From assembly GCF_003439125.1 (NCBI RefSeq), contig NZ_QSUU01000002.1, positions 1-64,000 on the forward strand: a DNA stretch of 64,000 nt. The letters are read 5' to 3'. Source of the stretch: Collinsella sp. OM04-5. GTDB taxonomy: Bacteria > Actinomycetota > Coriobacteriia > Coriobacteriales > Coriobacteriaceae. Below are positions 50,377 to 59,779 of the stretch, piece after piece; within the stretch, counting starts at the first letter, position 1; every line of letters starts with the position of its first letter. The position numbers and the translations under genes were made by a program. The notes beneath the pieces were generated by a model. That model saw nothing but the letters and a program-made list of their open reading frames with translations, searched no databases and was not told the DNA's origin.

Positions 50377-52575
50377 ATGGGTCCTCGCCAACGACAGGGA
50401 CGCAGCCGTTCAAAGACGCATGCTCTGCCCATAATCCTGCTCTCGTTTTTGGGCTTTCTGCTGATTGCGGGCGTGGCATTTGGCATCGGCATGGTCGGCA
50501 ACGTCAACCGCTGGCTGTCCGATCTGCCCGACTACACCGACGCCAACGCGTATCTGGTGAGCGAGCCCACCGAGATCGTCGACTGCAACGGCAACAAGAT
50601 CGCGAGCTTCTACACGCAAAACCGCAAGTCTATCACCAAGGACGAGGTCTCCCCCTACGTGCTGCAGGGCACCGTTGACGTCGAGGACGAGCGCTTCTAC
50701 GAGCACGGCGGTATCGACCTGTGGGGTATCGCGCGTGCTGCGGTGGCAACCCTCGGTGGCGGGCACGAAGGCGCCTCGACTATCACCCAGCAGCTTGTGC
50801 GCAACACCATCCTGCAGGAGGAGCAGTTCGACTCGACCATTGAGCGTAAGGTGCGCGAGGCCTACATCGCCATCAAGATGGAGGACATGTACTCCAAAGA
50901 CGAGATCCTCATGATGTACCTCAACACCATCTATTACGGCCACGGCGCCTACGGCATCGAGGCCGCAGCCGAGACCTATCTGTCCAAGAGCGCCGCCGAC
51001 CTCACCCTCAGCGAGGCCGCGCTGCTCATCGGCCTTCCCAACTCGCCTTCGCAGTACGACCCCACGGTCAACCCCGATCTGGCACTGTCTCGCCGCAACA
51101 AGGTTCTCGACAACATGCTGCGCCTGGGCCACATCACCCAGGAGGAGCACGATGCCGCACAGGCCGAGCCCATCACCCTCAACGTGACCGAAATCTCGGG
51201 CAGCGGCGTCGACGTATACTCGCAGCCCTACTTTGTCTCCTACGTCAAGCAGCTACTGGAGCAGGAGTTCTCGACCGACGTGCTCTTTAAGGGCGGCCTG
51301 ACCGTCAAGACCACCATCGACCCCACGATGCAGCAGGTGGCAGAGAATGCCGTCCGCGAGCAGCTCGACACGCTCTCGCTTGACGGCCTGGACATGGGCA
51401 TGGTCGTCGTCGACCCCAAGACCGGCTACATCAAGTGCATGGTGGGCGGCTACGACTACAACGCCGACGAGAACCACGTAAACCATGCCACGGCCAAGCG
51501 TCCCGTCGGCTCCACCTTTAAGGCCTTTACGCTGGCAACTGCCATCCAAAACGGCATGAACCCCAACGTCACCCTCAACTGCAACTCGCCGCTCAAGGCC
51601 AAGGGCACCACAACCGAGGTACAAAACTACGCCAACCAGAGCTATGGCAACATCACGCTTAAGCAGGCGACGGCATACTCCTCCAACACCGGCTACATCC
51701 AGGTGGCGGAAGCCGTCGGCAACAGCAAGATCATCTCGCTCGTCAAAAAGCTCGGCATCGACCCCGCCAAGGACAACATCGAGGACGTTCCCGTCATGAC
51801 CCTCGGCACCGGCTCGATCTCGCCGCTCGAGATGGCCGCCGCCTACGCGACGTTTGCCAACGGCGGCTACTATCGCCAGCCGATCGCCATCACCGAGATT
51901 GACTCTCGTACCGGTTCGGTGCTGTACCAGCACACCGACAATCCCTCACAGGTGCTTACCGAGGGCGAGGCCGCCGCGGTCACCGATGTTCTGTCCGGCG
52001 TCATGAAGGGCAGCGGTACGGGTGCTGCCGGCGCCCTGAGTGTCAACCAGCCCTATGCCGGCAAGACGGGCACCACCGACAACACCACCAACCTGTGGTT
52101 CTGCGGCTATACCCCGCAGCTGGCATGCGCCCTGTGGACCGGCTATTCCGCGGGCGAGATCCCCATCCAAAAGTACGGCACGGACCTGCTGGGAGACAGC
52201 ACCAACCTGCCTGTCTTTAAGCGGTTTATGAACACCGTTCTGACCGGTACCGAGCGCGAGGAGTTTGCGACCGGAACGGCGCCCACCTACAAGAACAACA
52301 GCGTCTGGAAGTTCTACGGCACCAACAACACCAAGAAGTCGGAGAACGACGACAAGGACAAGGACGAAGAGGAAGAGGAAGAGGAAACCACCACAACGAC
52401 TACCACGACGACCACGACCACCGAGACCACGGGCGGCGACACCACCGGCGGCACCGGTACGACCGGTGGCTCGACGGGCGGCTCCACTGGTGGTTCGACC
52501 GGCGGCGATGGCGGCACGCCTACGCCTACGCCCACTCCCGACCCCTCGCCCACGCCTGACGATACGGTCGGCTAA
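50377..52575 (+). CDS. Class A penicillin-binding protein (transglycosylase/transpeptidase)
   Basis: This enzyme polymerises and cross-links peptidoglycan at the outer face of the membrane. The 732-residue protein has a basic N-terminus and one membrane segment (about 15-37). The GT51 transglycosylase has EDERFYEHGG near 104 and ASTITQQLVRN. The transpeptidase has active-site STFK near 376, SSN near 432 and KTGTT near 562. The end (about 665-732) is a low-complexity tail: acidic run, poly-Thr, Gly-Thr-Ser repeats and Pro-Thr. GGAGG lies before the ATG at 50377. Confidence 0.95.
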   Translation: MGPRQRQGRSRSKTHALPIILLSFLGFLLIAGVAFGIGMVGNVNRWLSDLPDYTDANAYLVSEPTEIVDCNGNKIASFYTQNRKSITKDEVSPYVLQGTVDVEDERFYEHGGIDLWGIARAAVATLGGGHEGASTITQQLVRNTILQEEQFDSTIERKVREAYIAIKMEDMYSKDEILMMYLNTIYYGHGAYGIEAAAETYLSKSAADLTLSEAALLIGLPNSPSQYDPTVNPDLALSRRNKVLDNMLRLGHITQEEHDAAQAEPITLNVTEISGSGVDVYSQPYFVSYVKQLLEQEFSTDVLFKGGLTVKTTIDPTMQQVAENAVREQLDTLSLDGLDMGMVVVDPKTGYIKCMVGGYDYNADENHVNHATAKRPVGSTFKAFTLATAIQNGMNPNVTLNCNSPLKAKGTTTEVQNYANQSYGNITLKQATAYSSNTGYIQVAEAVGNSKIISLVKKLGIDPAKDNIEDVPVMTLGTGSISPLEMAAAYATFANGGYYRQPIAITEIDSRTGSVLYQHTDNPSQVLTEGEAAAVTDVLSGVMKGSGTGAAGALSVNQPYAGKTGTTDNTTNLWFCGYTPQLACALWTGYSAGEIPIQKYGTDLLGDSTNLPVFKRFMNTVLTGTEREEFATGTAPTYKNNSVWKFYGTNNTKKSENDDKDKDEEEEEEETTTTTTTTTTTTETTGGDTTGGTGTTGGSTGGSTGGSTGGDGGTPTPTPTPDPSPTPDDTVG

Positions 52576-52597
52576 GAAGTACGCGACTAAAGCCAAC

Positions 52598-52637
52598 AAG
52601 GCCCCGAGCAGCTTATTGAACTGCTCGGGGCCTTTTA
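52598..52637 (+). terminator. Terminator after the penicillin-binding protein gene
   Basis: AAGGCCCCGAGCAG and CTGCTCGGGGCCTT pair over 14 bp and are followed by TTAGTTT. Confidence 0.9.
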
Positions 52638-52675
52638 GTTTGAAGCGACCTGGTGGGCGGTCTTTATACCGGCAA

Positions 52676-52710
52676 ACAAAAAGAGGTACCGACCAACGTC
52701 GATACCCCTT
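52676..52710 (-). terminator. Terminator after argR
   Basis: AGGGGTATCGAC and GTCGGTACCTCT pair on the minus strand and are followed by TTTTTG, 50 bases past the argR stop. Confidence 0.75.
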
Positions 52711-52759
52711 ACAAGCCACTATGTAAGCGCACGCAGTGCCGAGCGCACGACCCGCACGC

Positions 52760-53197
52760 CTACTTGCGAGAATTGCTCAGCTTATTGATCAGCGCCTCGA
52801 GACGCTCGCCGTCCTCGGCCGTCTGGGCAATAACCAAAATCGTATCGTTGCCGGCAAGCGAGCCAAGCACATCGGGCAACTCTGCCGCATCAACGGCGGC
52901 GGCGATGCCGGAAGCCGTGCCAGGCTGAGCCTTGATCATAACCAGATTATCGGTACGCAGAACGCCCGTTACGAGCTCGGAAACCATACGCTGCAGGTGT
53001 AGGTCCTCTGCCAGAACATAGATGCCCTCAGGGAGCTTACGCAGCCCCATATCGGCAATATCGCGAGAGACAGTCGCTTGCGTGCAATCAAAGCCCATAG
53101 CGCGGAGCTCATCGACCAGCACGCGCTGCGTGCGGACGTCCTTATTGCGCACAATAACTCTAATGGCATCCTGGCGCCCATTGCGTTTTTTAGCCAT
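52760..53197 (-). CDS. argR: Arginine repressor ArgR
   Basis: ArgR is a hexameric repressor of arginine genes that uses arginine as co-repressor. The 145-residue protein has the N-terminal winged helix (RQDAIRVIVRNKDVRTQRVLV, ATVSRDIADMGLRK). The C-terminal oligomerisation domain has the arginine-binding GTASGIAAAVDAAELPDVLGS. Length is normal. No arginine biosynthesis genes are in the window. A perfect palindrome TCAATCA-G-TGATTGA lies 34 bases upstream and may be its own operator. Confidence 0.92.
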   Translation of the reverse strand: MAKKRNGRQDAIRVIVRNKDVRTQRVLVDELRAMGFDCTQATVSRDIADMGLRKLPEGIYVLAEDLHLQRMVSELVTGVLRTDNLVMIKAQPGTASGIAAAVDAAELPDVLGSLAGNDTILVIAQTAEDGERLEALINKLSNSRK

Positions 53198-53230
53198 ACA
53201 AACCCTCTCTCCAAAAGATGGCGGAGACAA

Positions 53231-53245
53231 TCAATCAGTGATTGA
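53231..53245. promoter_or_regulatory. Candidate ARG-box-like palindrome upstream of argR
   Basis: TCAATCA and TGATTGA are perfect inverted arms around one G, 34 bases before the argR ATG. ARG boxes have TGAAT-type half-sites, so this is similar but not identical. Autoregulation is inferred. Confidence 0.45.
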
Positions 53246-53285
53246 ATAGTTTAACGCTATTTGAAGGCTTTTGTGTATAAGAACG

Positions 53286-53323
53286 CATTTCGAAACAATT
53301 CTATGCAAATTTGTTTCGAAATG
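53286..53323. promoter_or_regulatory. 13-bp perfect inverted repeat CATTTCGAAACAA
   Basis: The arms CATTTCGAAACAA (53286-53298) and TTGTTTCGAAATG (53311-53323) are separated by 12 bases. It lies between argR and the end of the upstream minus-strand gene, about 90 bases from the argR start. The same TTTCGAAACAA occurs upstream of gltB. Confidence 0.55.
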
Positions 53324-53329
53324 AGCCGT

Positions 53330-54370
53330 TTAGGCGGTTTTTGCGCCCGTCCGGTTAAGAAAAGCTGCCAGATGCGTACACATCACGCAGCGCGCAGGCT
53401 TGGCGCTGGCGATCGGCCCAAACAACAGACCGAGTCCCCGATGGTTGTCCTTGAGCGCGGCGACCATCTGACGGGTTCGAGGCGCCTCGAGCATATCACG
53501 CATGCGGGCGGAACGCTCGATTGACGACACTCCATGCGGGCTCAGACACAAATTCTCGATGCAGGCGACCAGTCCGGCAAAGTAGAACTTTTGGCTTGCC
53601 AGCTTGAGCCGACCACCGCTATCTGCTTCCGAGAGTGAGTCCGCAAGCTCGTCGAGCGCCCGGGTGTCATCGGATACCTTGGCATACATGGTGGGATCAA
53701 AGGCATCTGTAAGCTTAGGCGCCGCCGCGTGGAAACAAGCGTCGCCGCATCCGGAGACGCGCTGTGCCTGCGAGAGCGCACACGCCATAAACCCAACCGT
53801 GCGAAACGTCTTATCGCACAAAAGACATGCCTCAAACAGCGGACGGCTGTACATCACGCCAGAAACTTGAGCAACCAAGCCGCCTAAAATCAACTGGGGC
53901 AGCCCGGCCACCATCGAAGACTTGTCTTCAATGACAATAGAGGCAGCATCCAAGACACGCGAATGGCGCTCTCGATGTGCATCATAGCGGTCGAGCGACA
54001 CCGTGGGGAACACTATGTCTGCCGCAGTATCGCACGCGATATCGACCATCTTGGAAAGGGACTGCGGAGCAAACCACTCATCGGCGTTCATAGCGATGAT
54101 TTGAGAGCCGCGCGAGGCAGCAAAACCGGCACGAAGACAAGCGCCGTGCTTCGCGTCCTCGACGTCAATCAAATCAATATGGATGTCCCTGTCGGCAGCA
54201 ACTTGAAGCGAATGGCGCACACCGGGCGCAGCATCGCGGCAGACAACGACAATCTGCAAATCGTAGAGGTCTTGGTTCTGGATACTCTCGAGCGCACGCA
54301 TCGCATAGCTGGGCGAGCCTTCTACCACAAGGATCACCGAAAGTCGCGGATGCGAGCCACGTCGAACCAA
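53330..54370 (-). CDS. Glycosyltransferase family 2-like protein
   Basis: The 346-residue protein begins with a GT-A fold: LSVILVVEGSPSYAMRALESIQNQD at about 10-33, DLIDVEDAKHGACLRAGFAASRG with the nucleotide-sugar region, and MNADEWF as the DXD-like motif near 95. The C-terminal 180 residues have no familiar pattern and no membrane segments. Substrate is unknown, and the atypical NADE in place of DXD means activity is uncertain. The start is a TTG at 54370 with a GAGAGGA site. It has no glycan genes around it. Confidence 0.75.
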   Translation of the reverse strand: MVRRGSHPRLSVILVVEGSPSYAMRALESIQNQDLYDLQIVVVCRDAAPGVRHSLQVAADRDIHIDLIDVEDAKHGACLRAGFAASRGSQIIAMNADEWFAPQSLSKMVDIACDTAADIVFPTVSLDRYDAHRERHSRVLDAASIVIEDKSSMVAGLPQLILGGLVAQVSGVMYSRPLFEACLLCDKTFRTVGFMACALSQAQRVSGCGDACFHAAAPKLTDAFDPTMYAKVSDDTRALDELADSLSEADSGGRLKLASQKFYFAGLVACIENLCLSPHGVSSIERSARMRDMLEAPRTRQMVAALKDNHRGLGLLFGPIASAKPARCVMCTHLAAFLNRTGAKTA

Positions 54371-54531
54371 ATTATCCGTCCTCTCGACAGCAATGAATCA
54401 AACCGTGGTTCATGGTACACCCCGGCAATAAAAGCAATGAGACACCGGTTGCATTGCACGCCAAGAACAGATGTTGCACACGCGCAGCCCACAGATGACA
54501 GGTGTCGACGCACGAGACGTCGAGCCCTCCC

Positions 54532-55356
54532 CTAGTCGAGCACGACAAGCTCGGCGGGATCGTAATCCACGCCCATAAACGTAAGGCCGCAGGCAGGAGC
54601 CGTGGGGCCCGCAGTGGTACGGTCGCAAGCATCGATAACCTCACGCATCCACTCGGGTTCACGGCGATGCATGCCAATCTCGACAAGCGTGCCCACGATC
54701 GTACGGACCATCGAATGCAGAAACGCATTGCCCTCGATGGTGAACGTCAGGATGTCCTCGCCAAACGCAACCTCATGGCCAAATTCGGCACGCATCACGC
54801 AGCGATGCGTGGGCTTGCCAACGGCCGAGGCAACCTTGCAAAAGCTTTTAAAGTCCTGCTCGCCCAGCAGAGCGGGGCAGGCAGCAGACATAGCCTTTAC
54901 ATCCAAGGGATAGCGATGCCACCACACGGCACCGCGGGACAGCACGGGGCGCGCATCTCGATCGGCAATACGGTACGTATACGTACGGGAACGCGCGTCA
55001 AAACGTGCAGAAAAGCCTCTACGGGCCTTGTAGACCTCGTTTATGGCGATATCTTTAGGCAGGAGGGCATCCATAGCCCGCAGCCACCTACGGCGCGTAC
55101 AGGCGAGCTCAGCGTCCGTTACGGGCACGCTGATGTACTGAGCCACGGCATGCACGCCGGCATCGGTACGCCCCGCGCACGTCAGATCGATCGGGCGGCG
55201 AAGCAGCGTCTCGATGGCTCGACGTAGCTCACCCGCAACCGTCGTCTGTCCCGGCTGCTCGGCAAATCCGCTATACGATGAGCCATCATAGGCCACGCGA
55301 AATACGAGCGTGGCGTCAAGCTCGGAAATCGAATTGAAATCAGACGGCGCAGTCAT
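54532..55356 (-). CDS. truA: tRNA pseudouridine synthase A
   Basis: TruA makes pseudouridine at positions 38-40 of tRNA anticodon arms. The 274-residue protein has the catalytic Asp65 in CAGRTDAGVHA, the N-terminal RVAYDGSSYSGFAEQPGQ, and the C-terminal GNAFLHSMVRTIVGTLVEIG. The ATG at 55356 has GGGAG upstream. It lies just past the ribosomal cluster, a common place for truA, but a strong terminator separates them. Confidence 0.95.
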   Translation of the reverse strand: MTAPSDFNSISELDATLVFRVAYDGSSYSGFAEQPGQTTVAGELRRAIETLLRRPIDLTCAGRTDAGVHAVAQYISVPVTDAELACTRRRWLRAMDALLPKDIAINEVYKARRGFSARFDARSRTYTYRIADRDARPVLSRGAVWWHRYPLDVKAMSAACPALLGEQDFKSFCKVASAVGKPTHRCVMRAEFGHEVAFGEDILTFTIEGNAFLHSMVRTIVGTLVEIGMHRREPEWMREVIDACDRTTAGPTAPACGLTFMGVDYDPAELVVLD

Positions 55357-55391
55357 GGGCGCTCCCAACAAACAAGCAACGGTATCGCGAC

Positions 55392-55422
55392 AAAAAAAGA
55401 GGGGTACGCGAACGTACCCCTC
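55392..55422 (-). terminator. Terminator of the ribosomal protein operon
   Basis: GAGGGGTACG and CGTACCCCTC pair around a 4-base loop and are followed by TTTTTTT on the minus strand. It lies 26 bases past the rplQ stop. Confidence 0.9.
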
Positions 55423-55448
55423 GAATATAGCCTATGCAGACGGAATGT

Positions 55449-55931
55449 CTACTCAGCGGTCTCCTCAGCAGGAGCCTCCTCGGGAGCGGTCTCCTCGACA
55501 GCCTCGACCTTCTTGGGAGCAGCGGCCTTCTTGGGGGCCGGAGCAGCCTTCTTGGCCTTAGGCGTGCAAGGCTCGGTGACGAGCTCCATGATAACGATGG
55601 GAGCGTTGTCGCCCTTGCGGTTACCGAGCTTCATGATGCGGGTGTAACCGCCGTTGCGGTCCTGCCACATGCCCTGAGCAGCCTTGTCGAAGATCTCGGC
55701 AACGAGCTGCTTATCGCCGAGCTTGGCGATAGCCAGACGACGAGAGTGCAGGTCGCCCTTCTTGGCCCAAGTGATGATCGGATCGACGACCGAACGCAGC
55801 GCCTTAGCGCGGGTCTCGGTGGTCTTGATGCGGTCGTTCTCGAAGAGGGCCTTAGCAAGGCTCTTCTTCATGGCCTTGGTGTGGCTCGCATCGGTGCCGA
55901 GCTTCAGGCCCTTCTTAACGTTGTGACGCAT
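55449..55931 (-). CDS. rplQ: 50S ribosomal protein L17 with acidic tail
   Basis: L17 is a primary component of the large subunit near the exit tunnel. The first 118 residues are standard: MRHNVKKGLKLGTDASHTKAM, KSLAKALFENDRIKTTETRAKAL and GNRKGDNAPIVIMELV. A tail of about 42 residues follows, first Lys/Ala/Pro-rich, then acidic (VEETAPEEAPAEETAE). It is the last gene of the operon, after rpoA. Confidence 0.95.
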   Translation of the reverse strand: MRHNVKKGLKLGTDASHTKAMKKSLAKALFENDRIKTTETRAKALRSVVDPIITWAKKGDLHSRRLAIAKLGDKQLVAEIFDKAAQGMWQDRNGGYTRIMKLGNRKGDNAPIVIMELVTEPCTPKAKKAAPAPKKAAAPKKVEAVEETAPEEAPAEETAE

Positions 55932-55961
55932 GGTCTAGTTTCTCCTCAAATATGCGAAGCA

Positions 55962-56903
55962 TTAAGCCTTCAGGCTCAGGCCCATGGACTCAAGCTTGTC
56001 CTTCACTTCCTCGATCGACTTAACACCGAAGTTACGGATGTTGAGCAGATCGTTCTCCGAGAACTCAACGAGTTGACGGACCGAGTGAATGCTGGCGCGC
56101 TTAAGGCAGTTGTAGGAACGGACGGAAAGGTCCAGATCCTCGATCTGCTTGTCCAGCTCGGCGTTGTCGTTGGTGACCTCGGGAGCGAAGATCGAAGCCT
56201 CCTCCTCGACCTCGGGGGTCTCGGCAAGGTTCATAAAGGCGGCCATATGCTGGTTGATGATATTGGCAGCCTGGACCACGGCGTCGCGCGGGGCGATGGA
56301 GCCGTTGGTCTCGATCTCGAGGACAAGGCGGTCGTAGTCGGTGTGCTGACCGACACGGCAAGCCTCAACGAGCTTGGCGCAACGGGAAACCGGCGAGTAC
56401 AGCGAGTCGACGTGGATCACACCGATGGGATCGTTGTCGCGCTTGTTAGCCTCGCCAGAAACATAGCCGCGGCCATAGCCGATGCGCATGCTCATGGTTA
56501 GATGGCCACCCTCGGTGAGCGTAGCGATGTGCTGCTCGGGGTTGACCAGCTCAAACTCGGACGGAATAAAGAAGTCCGCACCGGTGACCTCGCAGGGGCC
56601 GTCAACCGAGATGGTGGCGGTCGCCTCGTCGGTCGTGCCGAGAGCCCTGAAGACAAGACCCTTGACATTCAGGACGATGTCGGTGACATCCTCGACCATG
56701 TTAGGGATGGTCATGAACTCGTGCTGCGCACCATCGATCTGAATAGCCTCGACGGCGGCACCCTCGAGCGAGGACAGAAGAACGCGACGAAGGGAGTTAC
56801 CCAGCGTATCGCCGTAGCCACGCTCGAGCGGCTCAACGGAGACACGAGCAGACGTCTCGTTGATCTCTTCGACCTGAACCTGAGGCCTAATGAATTCTGA
56901 CAT
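55962..56903 (-). CDS. rpoA: RNA polymerase alpha subunit
   Basis: Alpha forms the dimer on which RNA polymerase is assembled and contacts promoter UP elements. The 313-residue protein has the N-terminal assembly domain (about 1-230, with ERGYGDTLGNSLRRVLLSSLEGAAV) and the C-terminal domain (about 245-313, with LSVRSYNCLKRASIHSVRQL). Length is normal. It lies between rpsD and rplQ as in most bacteria. Confidence 0.97.
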   Translation of the reverse strand: MSEFIRPQVQVEEINETSARVSVEPLERGYGDTLGNSLRRVLLSSLEGAAVEAIQIDGAQHEFMTIPNMVEDVTDIVLNVKGLVFRALGTTDEATATISVDGPCEVTGADFFIPSEFELVNPEQHIATLTEGGHLTMSMRIGYGRGYVSGEANKRDNDPIGVIHVDSLYSPVSRCAKLVEACRVGQHTDYDRLVLEIETNGSIAPRDAVVQAANIINQHMAAFMNLAETPEVEEEASIFAPEVTNDNAELDKQIEDLDLSVRSYNCLKRASIHSVRQLVEFSENDLLNIRNFGVKSIEEVKDKLESMGLSLKA

Positions 56904-56935
56904 GTATTACCTCCAGCCTCAGCAGCCCGGATGGA

Positions 56936-57532
56936 CTACTTAGAGTAGAGCTCGACGATGAGCTGCTCGTTGATATCACCGCTGATCTGCTCACGCGTCG
57001 GCAGAGCGAGCACGTTACCAGACAGCTTCTCGATATCGACCTCGAGCCAGCCAGGGACCTCAAAGCGCTCGGAGGAAATCAGGGCCTCCTTGATGGGGAG
57101 GAGGTCACGGAACTTCTCGCCGACAGCGACGACGTCGCCGGCCTTGACGCGGTAGGACGGGATGTCCACGCGCTTGCCGTTCACGGTGAAGTGACCGTGA
57201 CGGACGGACTGACGAGCCTCTTTGCGGGTGCGGGCGAAGCCAAGACGGAAGACGACGTTGTCAAGGCGAGACTCAAGGATGATCATGAGGTTCTCACCGG
57301 TGACGCCGTTCATCTTGCGGGCCTTGTTGAAGTAGCCGTGGAACTGCTTCTCCAGAACGCCATAGATGAACTTGACCTTCTGCTTCTCGCGCAGCTGCAT
57401 GCCGTACTCAGATTCCTTGCGACGGCGCTTGGGCTGACGGATAGATTCCTTCTTGCTGCTGTAACCGAGCTCAGCGGGATCGATCCCGAGCTGACGGCAG
57501 CGCTTAAGAACAGGAGTCCTGTCGATTGCCAT
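56936..57532 (-). CDS. rpsD: 30S ribosomal protein S4
   Basis: S4 starts assembly of the small-subunit body. The 198-residue protein begins MAIDRTPVLKRCRQLGIDP and has the S4 RNA-binding domain (ESRLDNVVFRLGFARTRKEARQ at about 88-109). The zinc-binding cysteines of some S4 proteins are absent apart from Cys12, so it is the zinc-free form. Confidence 0.97.
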   Translation of the reverse strand: MAIDRTPVLKRCRQLGIDPAELGYSSKKESIRQPKRRRKESEYGMQLREKQKVKFIYGVLEKQFHGYFNKARKMNGVTGENLMIILESRLDNVVFRLGFARTRKEARQSVRHGHFTVNGKRVDIPSYRVKAGDVVAVGEKFRDLLPIKEALISSERFEVPGWLEVDIEKLSGNVLALPTREQISGDINEQLIVELYSK

Positions 57533-57551
57533 ATTGATACGATCCTTTCAG

Positions 57552-57956
57552 TTACACGCGGCGACGCTTCTTGGGGCGGCAGCCGTTGTGCGGAATGGGG
57601 GTCTTGTCCTGGATGCTCGAGACCTCGAGGCCAGCAGCCTGGAGGGAGCGGATGGCGGTCTCACGACCGGAGCCGGGGCCCTTGACGAAGACGGAAACCT
57701 TCTTCATACCGTGCTCCATGGCCTGCTTGGCAGCAGCCTCGGCAGCCATCTGGGCAGCGAACGGCGTGGACTTACGGGAGCCCTTGAAGCCCACCTGGCC
57801 AGCCGACTTCCAGGAAATGACGTTGCCCTGGGGATCGGTGATCGAAACGATCGTGTTGTTGAACGTAGAACGAATGTGAGCCTGGCCCACGGAAATGTTC
57901 TTACGGTCCGCGCGCTTCAGACGGGCAGCGCGAACGTTCTTCTTAGCAGTAGCCAT
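57552..57956 (-). CDS. rpsK: 30S ribosomal protein S11
   Basis: S11 lies in the platform of the small subunit near the mRNA exit. The 134-residue protein has [22 protein letters not shown] and the conserved end [13 protein letters not shown]. The basic N-terminus and length are normal. It follows rpsM by 14 bases. Confidence 0.97.
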   Translation of the reverse strand: MATAKKNVRAARLKRADRKNISVGQAHIRSTFNNTIVSITDPQGNVISWKSAGQVGFKGSRKSTPFAAQMAAEAAAKQAMEHGMKKVSVFVKGPGSGRETAIRSLQAAGLEVSSIQDKTPIPHNGCRPKKRRRV

Positions 57957-57970
57957 CTATCTAGCGCTCC

Positions 57971-58345
57971 TTATTTCTTCTTCTTAGCACCGATCTGACG
58001 CTTCGGGCCCTTGCGGGTACGAGCGTTAGTGTGGGTGCGCTGGCCGCGGACCGGGAGGCCCTTGCGGTGACGAAGGCCGCGGTTGCAGCCGATGTCCATA
58101 AGGCGCTTGACGTTCTGGTTGCGCTCACGGCGGAGGTCGCCCTCAACCATGATCTGGTTCTTATCGATATAATCGCGGATGGCGTTAACCTCATCCTCGG
58201 TGAGGTCCTTAACGCGCGTATCCACGTTAACGTTGCACTCGACGCAGATCTTCGTCGCAGTGGTGCGGCCGATGCCGTAAATGTAGGTCAGACCGATCTC
58301 AACGCGCTTCTCACGCGGGAGGTCGACACCATTAATACGGGCCAA
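57971..58345 (-). CDS. rpsM: 30S ribosomal protein S13
   Basis: S13 is in the head of the small subunit and contacts the P-site tRNA and L5. The 124-residue protein has [26 protein letters not shown] at the start and [24 protein letters not shown] at the end. It follows rpmJ by 14 bases. Confidence 0.97.
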   Translation of the reverse strand: MARINGVDLPREKRVEIGLTYIYGIGRTTATKICVECNVNVDTRVKDLTEDEVNAIRDYIDKNQIMVEGDLRRERNQNVKRLMDIGCNRGLRHRKGLPVRGQRTHTNARTRKGPKRQIGAKKKK

Positions 58346-58359
58346 CGTAGTCTCCTCTC

Positions 58360-58473
58360 TTAACCCTGACGCTGCTTATGACGGGGGTTCTCGCAAATGA
58401 CGAGGACCTTGCCATGGCGCCTAATGATTTTGCACTTATCGCACATCTTCTTGACCGAAGGACGTACCTTCAT
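58360..58473 (-). CDS. rpmJ: 50S ribosomal protein L36
   Basis: The 37-residue protein reads [20 protein letters not shown] and ends NPRHKQRQG. The zinc ligands are Cys11, Cys14, Cys27 and His32, so this is the zinc-binding form. It lies between infA and rpsM as usual. It is too short to appear in many automated gene lists. Confidence 0.96.
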   Translation of the reverse strand: MKVRPSVKKMCDKCKIIRRHGKVLVICENPRHKQRQG

Positions 58474-58623
58474 CGTTCTTCCTTTCGGTAGCGCTCAAAC
58501 TACTTCCCTACTATCTACTCGCCCAGCCGCAGGCGTTTAAAACTATGGCTGGTCTTCACACACAATCCGACCGTAGGTTGAGCTAAGCCTGCAGCCGGAA
58601 GTGGAGTGCGTGTATGCGTGCCG

Positions 58624-58842
58624 CTATTTGTAGCGATAGGTGATGCGGCCACGGGTCAGGTCGTACGGGGAAAGCTCCACGACAACCCTGTCACCGGGGA
58701 GAATACGGATGTAATTCATTCGAATCTTGCCAGAAATGTTGCACAGAACCGAATGACCGTTCTCGAGCTCGACCTTAAACATGGCGTTGGGCAGCGGCTC
58801 CTTTACCGTACCCTCGAGCTCAATTGCGTCTTCCTTCTTCAC
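58624..58842 (-). CDS. infA: Translation initiation factor IF-1
   Basis: IF-1 binds the ribosomal A site during initiation. The 72-residue protein is a single S1-like barrel: [38 protein letters not shown] and [19 protein letters not shown] chose the GTG at 58842 because it gives the family's usual 72 residues. A TTG two codons upstream is the other option, and no ATG is in frame. The 150 bases between it and rpmJ carry no gene. Confidence 0.94.
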   Translation of the reverse strand: MKKEDAIELEGTVKEPLPNAMFKVELENGHSVLCNISGKIRMNYIRILPGDRVVVELSPYDLTRGRITYRYK

Positions 58843-58990
58843 AAGCAATCATCTTTCTCTAGAAAACGACAGCGATTGAGTATTCTACAATACGCATGCA
58901 CGTATCGTAATATCTTCGTAATGGCTCCACAACTAAGCGGAACTTGTTACTTTTCAGAAATGTAGATGCCGACGTGTTTGAACGCGGCCC

Positions 58991-59779
58991 CTACATTTCA
59001 CCGCCCTGCAAGGAACACCAAGCACCTTGGGCATCCGTGGTGAGAATCACCGGACCGTCATTGGTAATGGCGACGGTATTCTCGTAGTGCGCGGCGGGCA
59101 GGTGGTCGTTGGTCGTAACAATCCAACCGTCGGAGCCCGTGCTCACATGGTTGGAACCCATCGTAACCATCGGCTCGATGGCAATGACCATGCCGGCCTG
59201 GAGGCGAACGCCCCTCCCCTTCTTTCCATAGTTAGGAACGTTGGGGTCCTCGTGCATCACGCGGCCAATGCCATGGCCCACATAGTCACGAAGCACGCCG
59301 TAACCGTGAGACTCGGCGAGGGACTGAACGGCATAACCGACGTCCCCGATATGGTTACCGGGAACAGCCTGCTCGATGGCAGCCTTAAGACAATCGCGCG
59401 TGACCTCGCACAGGGCCTTAGCCTCGGGCGTGGGGGTGCCGACGAAAAACGTCCAAGCGTTATCGCCGACCCAACCGTCGACAACGGCTCCCGTATCGAT
59501 GGAGATGATATCGCCATCGCGCAGGATCATGTCGGGGTTGGGAATACCGTGGACCACGGCATCATTGATCGATGCGCAAATGGTCCCCGGGAACCCGCCG
59601 TAACCCTTAAAGGCCGGGGTGCCGCCATGCATGCGGATAATCTGCTCCGCAAGCTGATCGAGCTCAAAAGTCGAAACACCGGGGCGCACCATGGCTCCAA
59701 CGTGGCGGAGCGCCATCTTAGATAGCGCTCCTGCCTTCTTCATCTGCTCGATTTGCGTTGCAGACTTAATCTTGATCAT
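58991..59779 (-). CDS. map: Methionine aminopeptidase, type I
   Basis: This enzyme removes the starting methionine from new proteins. The 262-residue protein has the five metal ligands of the pita-bread fold: Asp in SIDTGAVVDG and VGDNAW, His in YVGHGIGRVMHEDP, Glu in AIEPMV, and the last Glu near the end. Its ATG overlaps the adk stop (ATGA), a clear sign of coupling. Confidence 0.95.
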   Translation of the reverse strand: MIKIKSATQIEQMKKAGALSKMALRHVGAMVRPGVSTFELDQLAEQIIRMHGGTPAFKGYGGFPGTICASINDAVVHGIPNPDMILRDGDIISIDTGAVVDGWVGDNAWTFFVGTPTPEAKALCEVTRDCLKAAIEQAVPGNHIGDVGYAVQSLAESHGYGVLRDYVGHGIGRVMHEDPNVPNYGKKGRGVRLQAGMVIAIEPMVTMGSNHVSTGSDGWIVTTNDHLPAAHYENTVAITNDGPVILTTDAQGAWCSLQGGEM

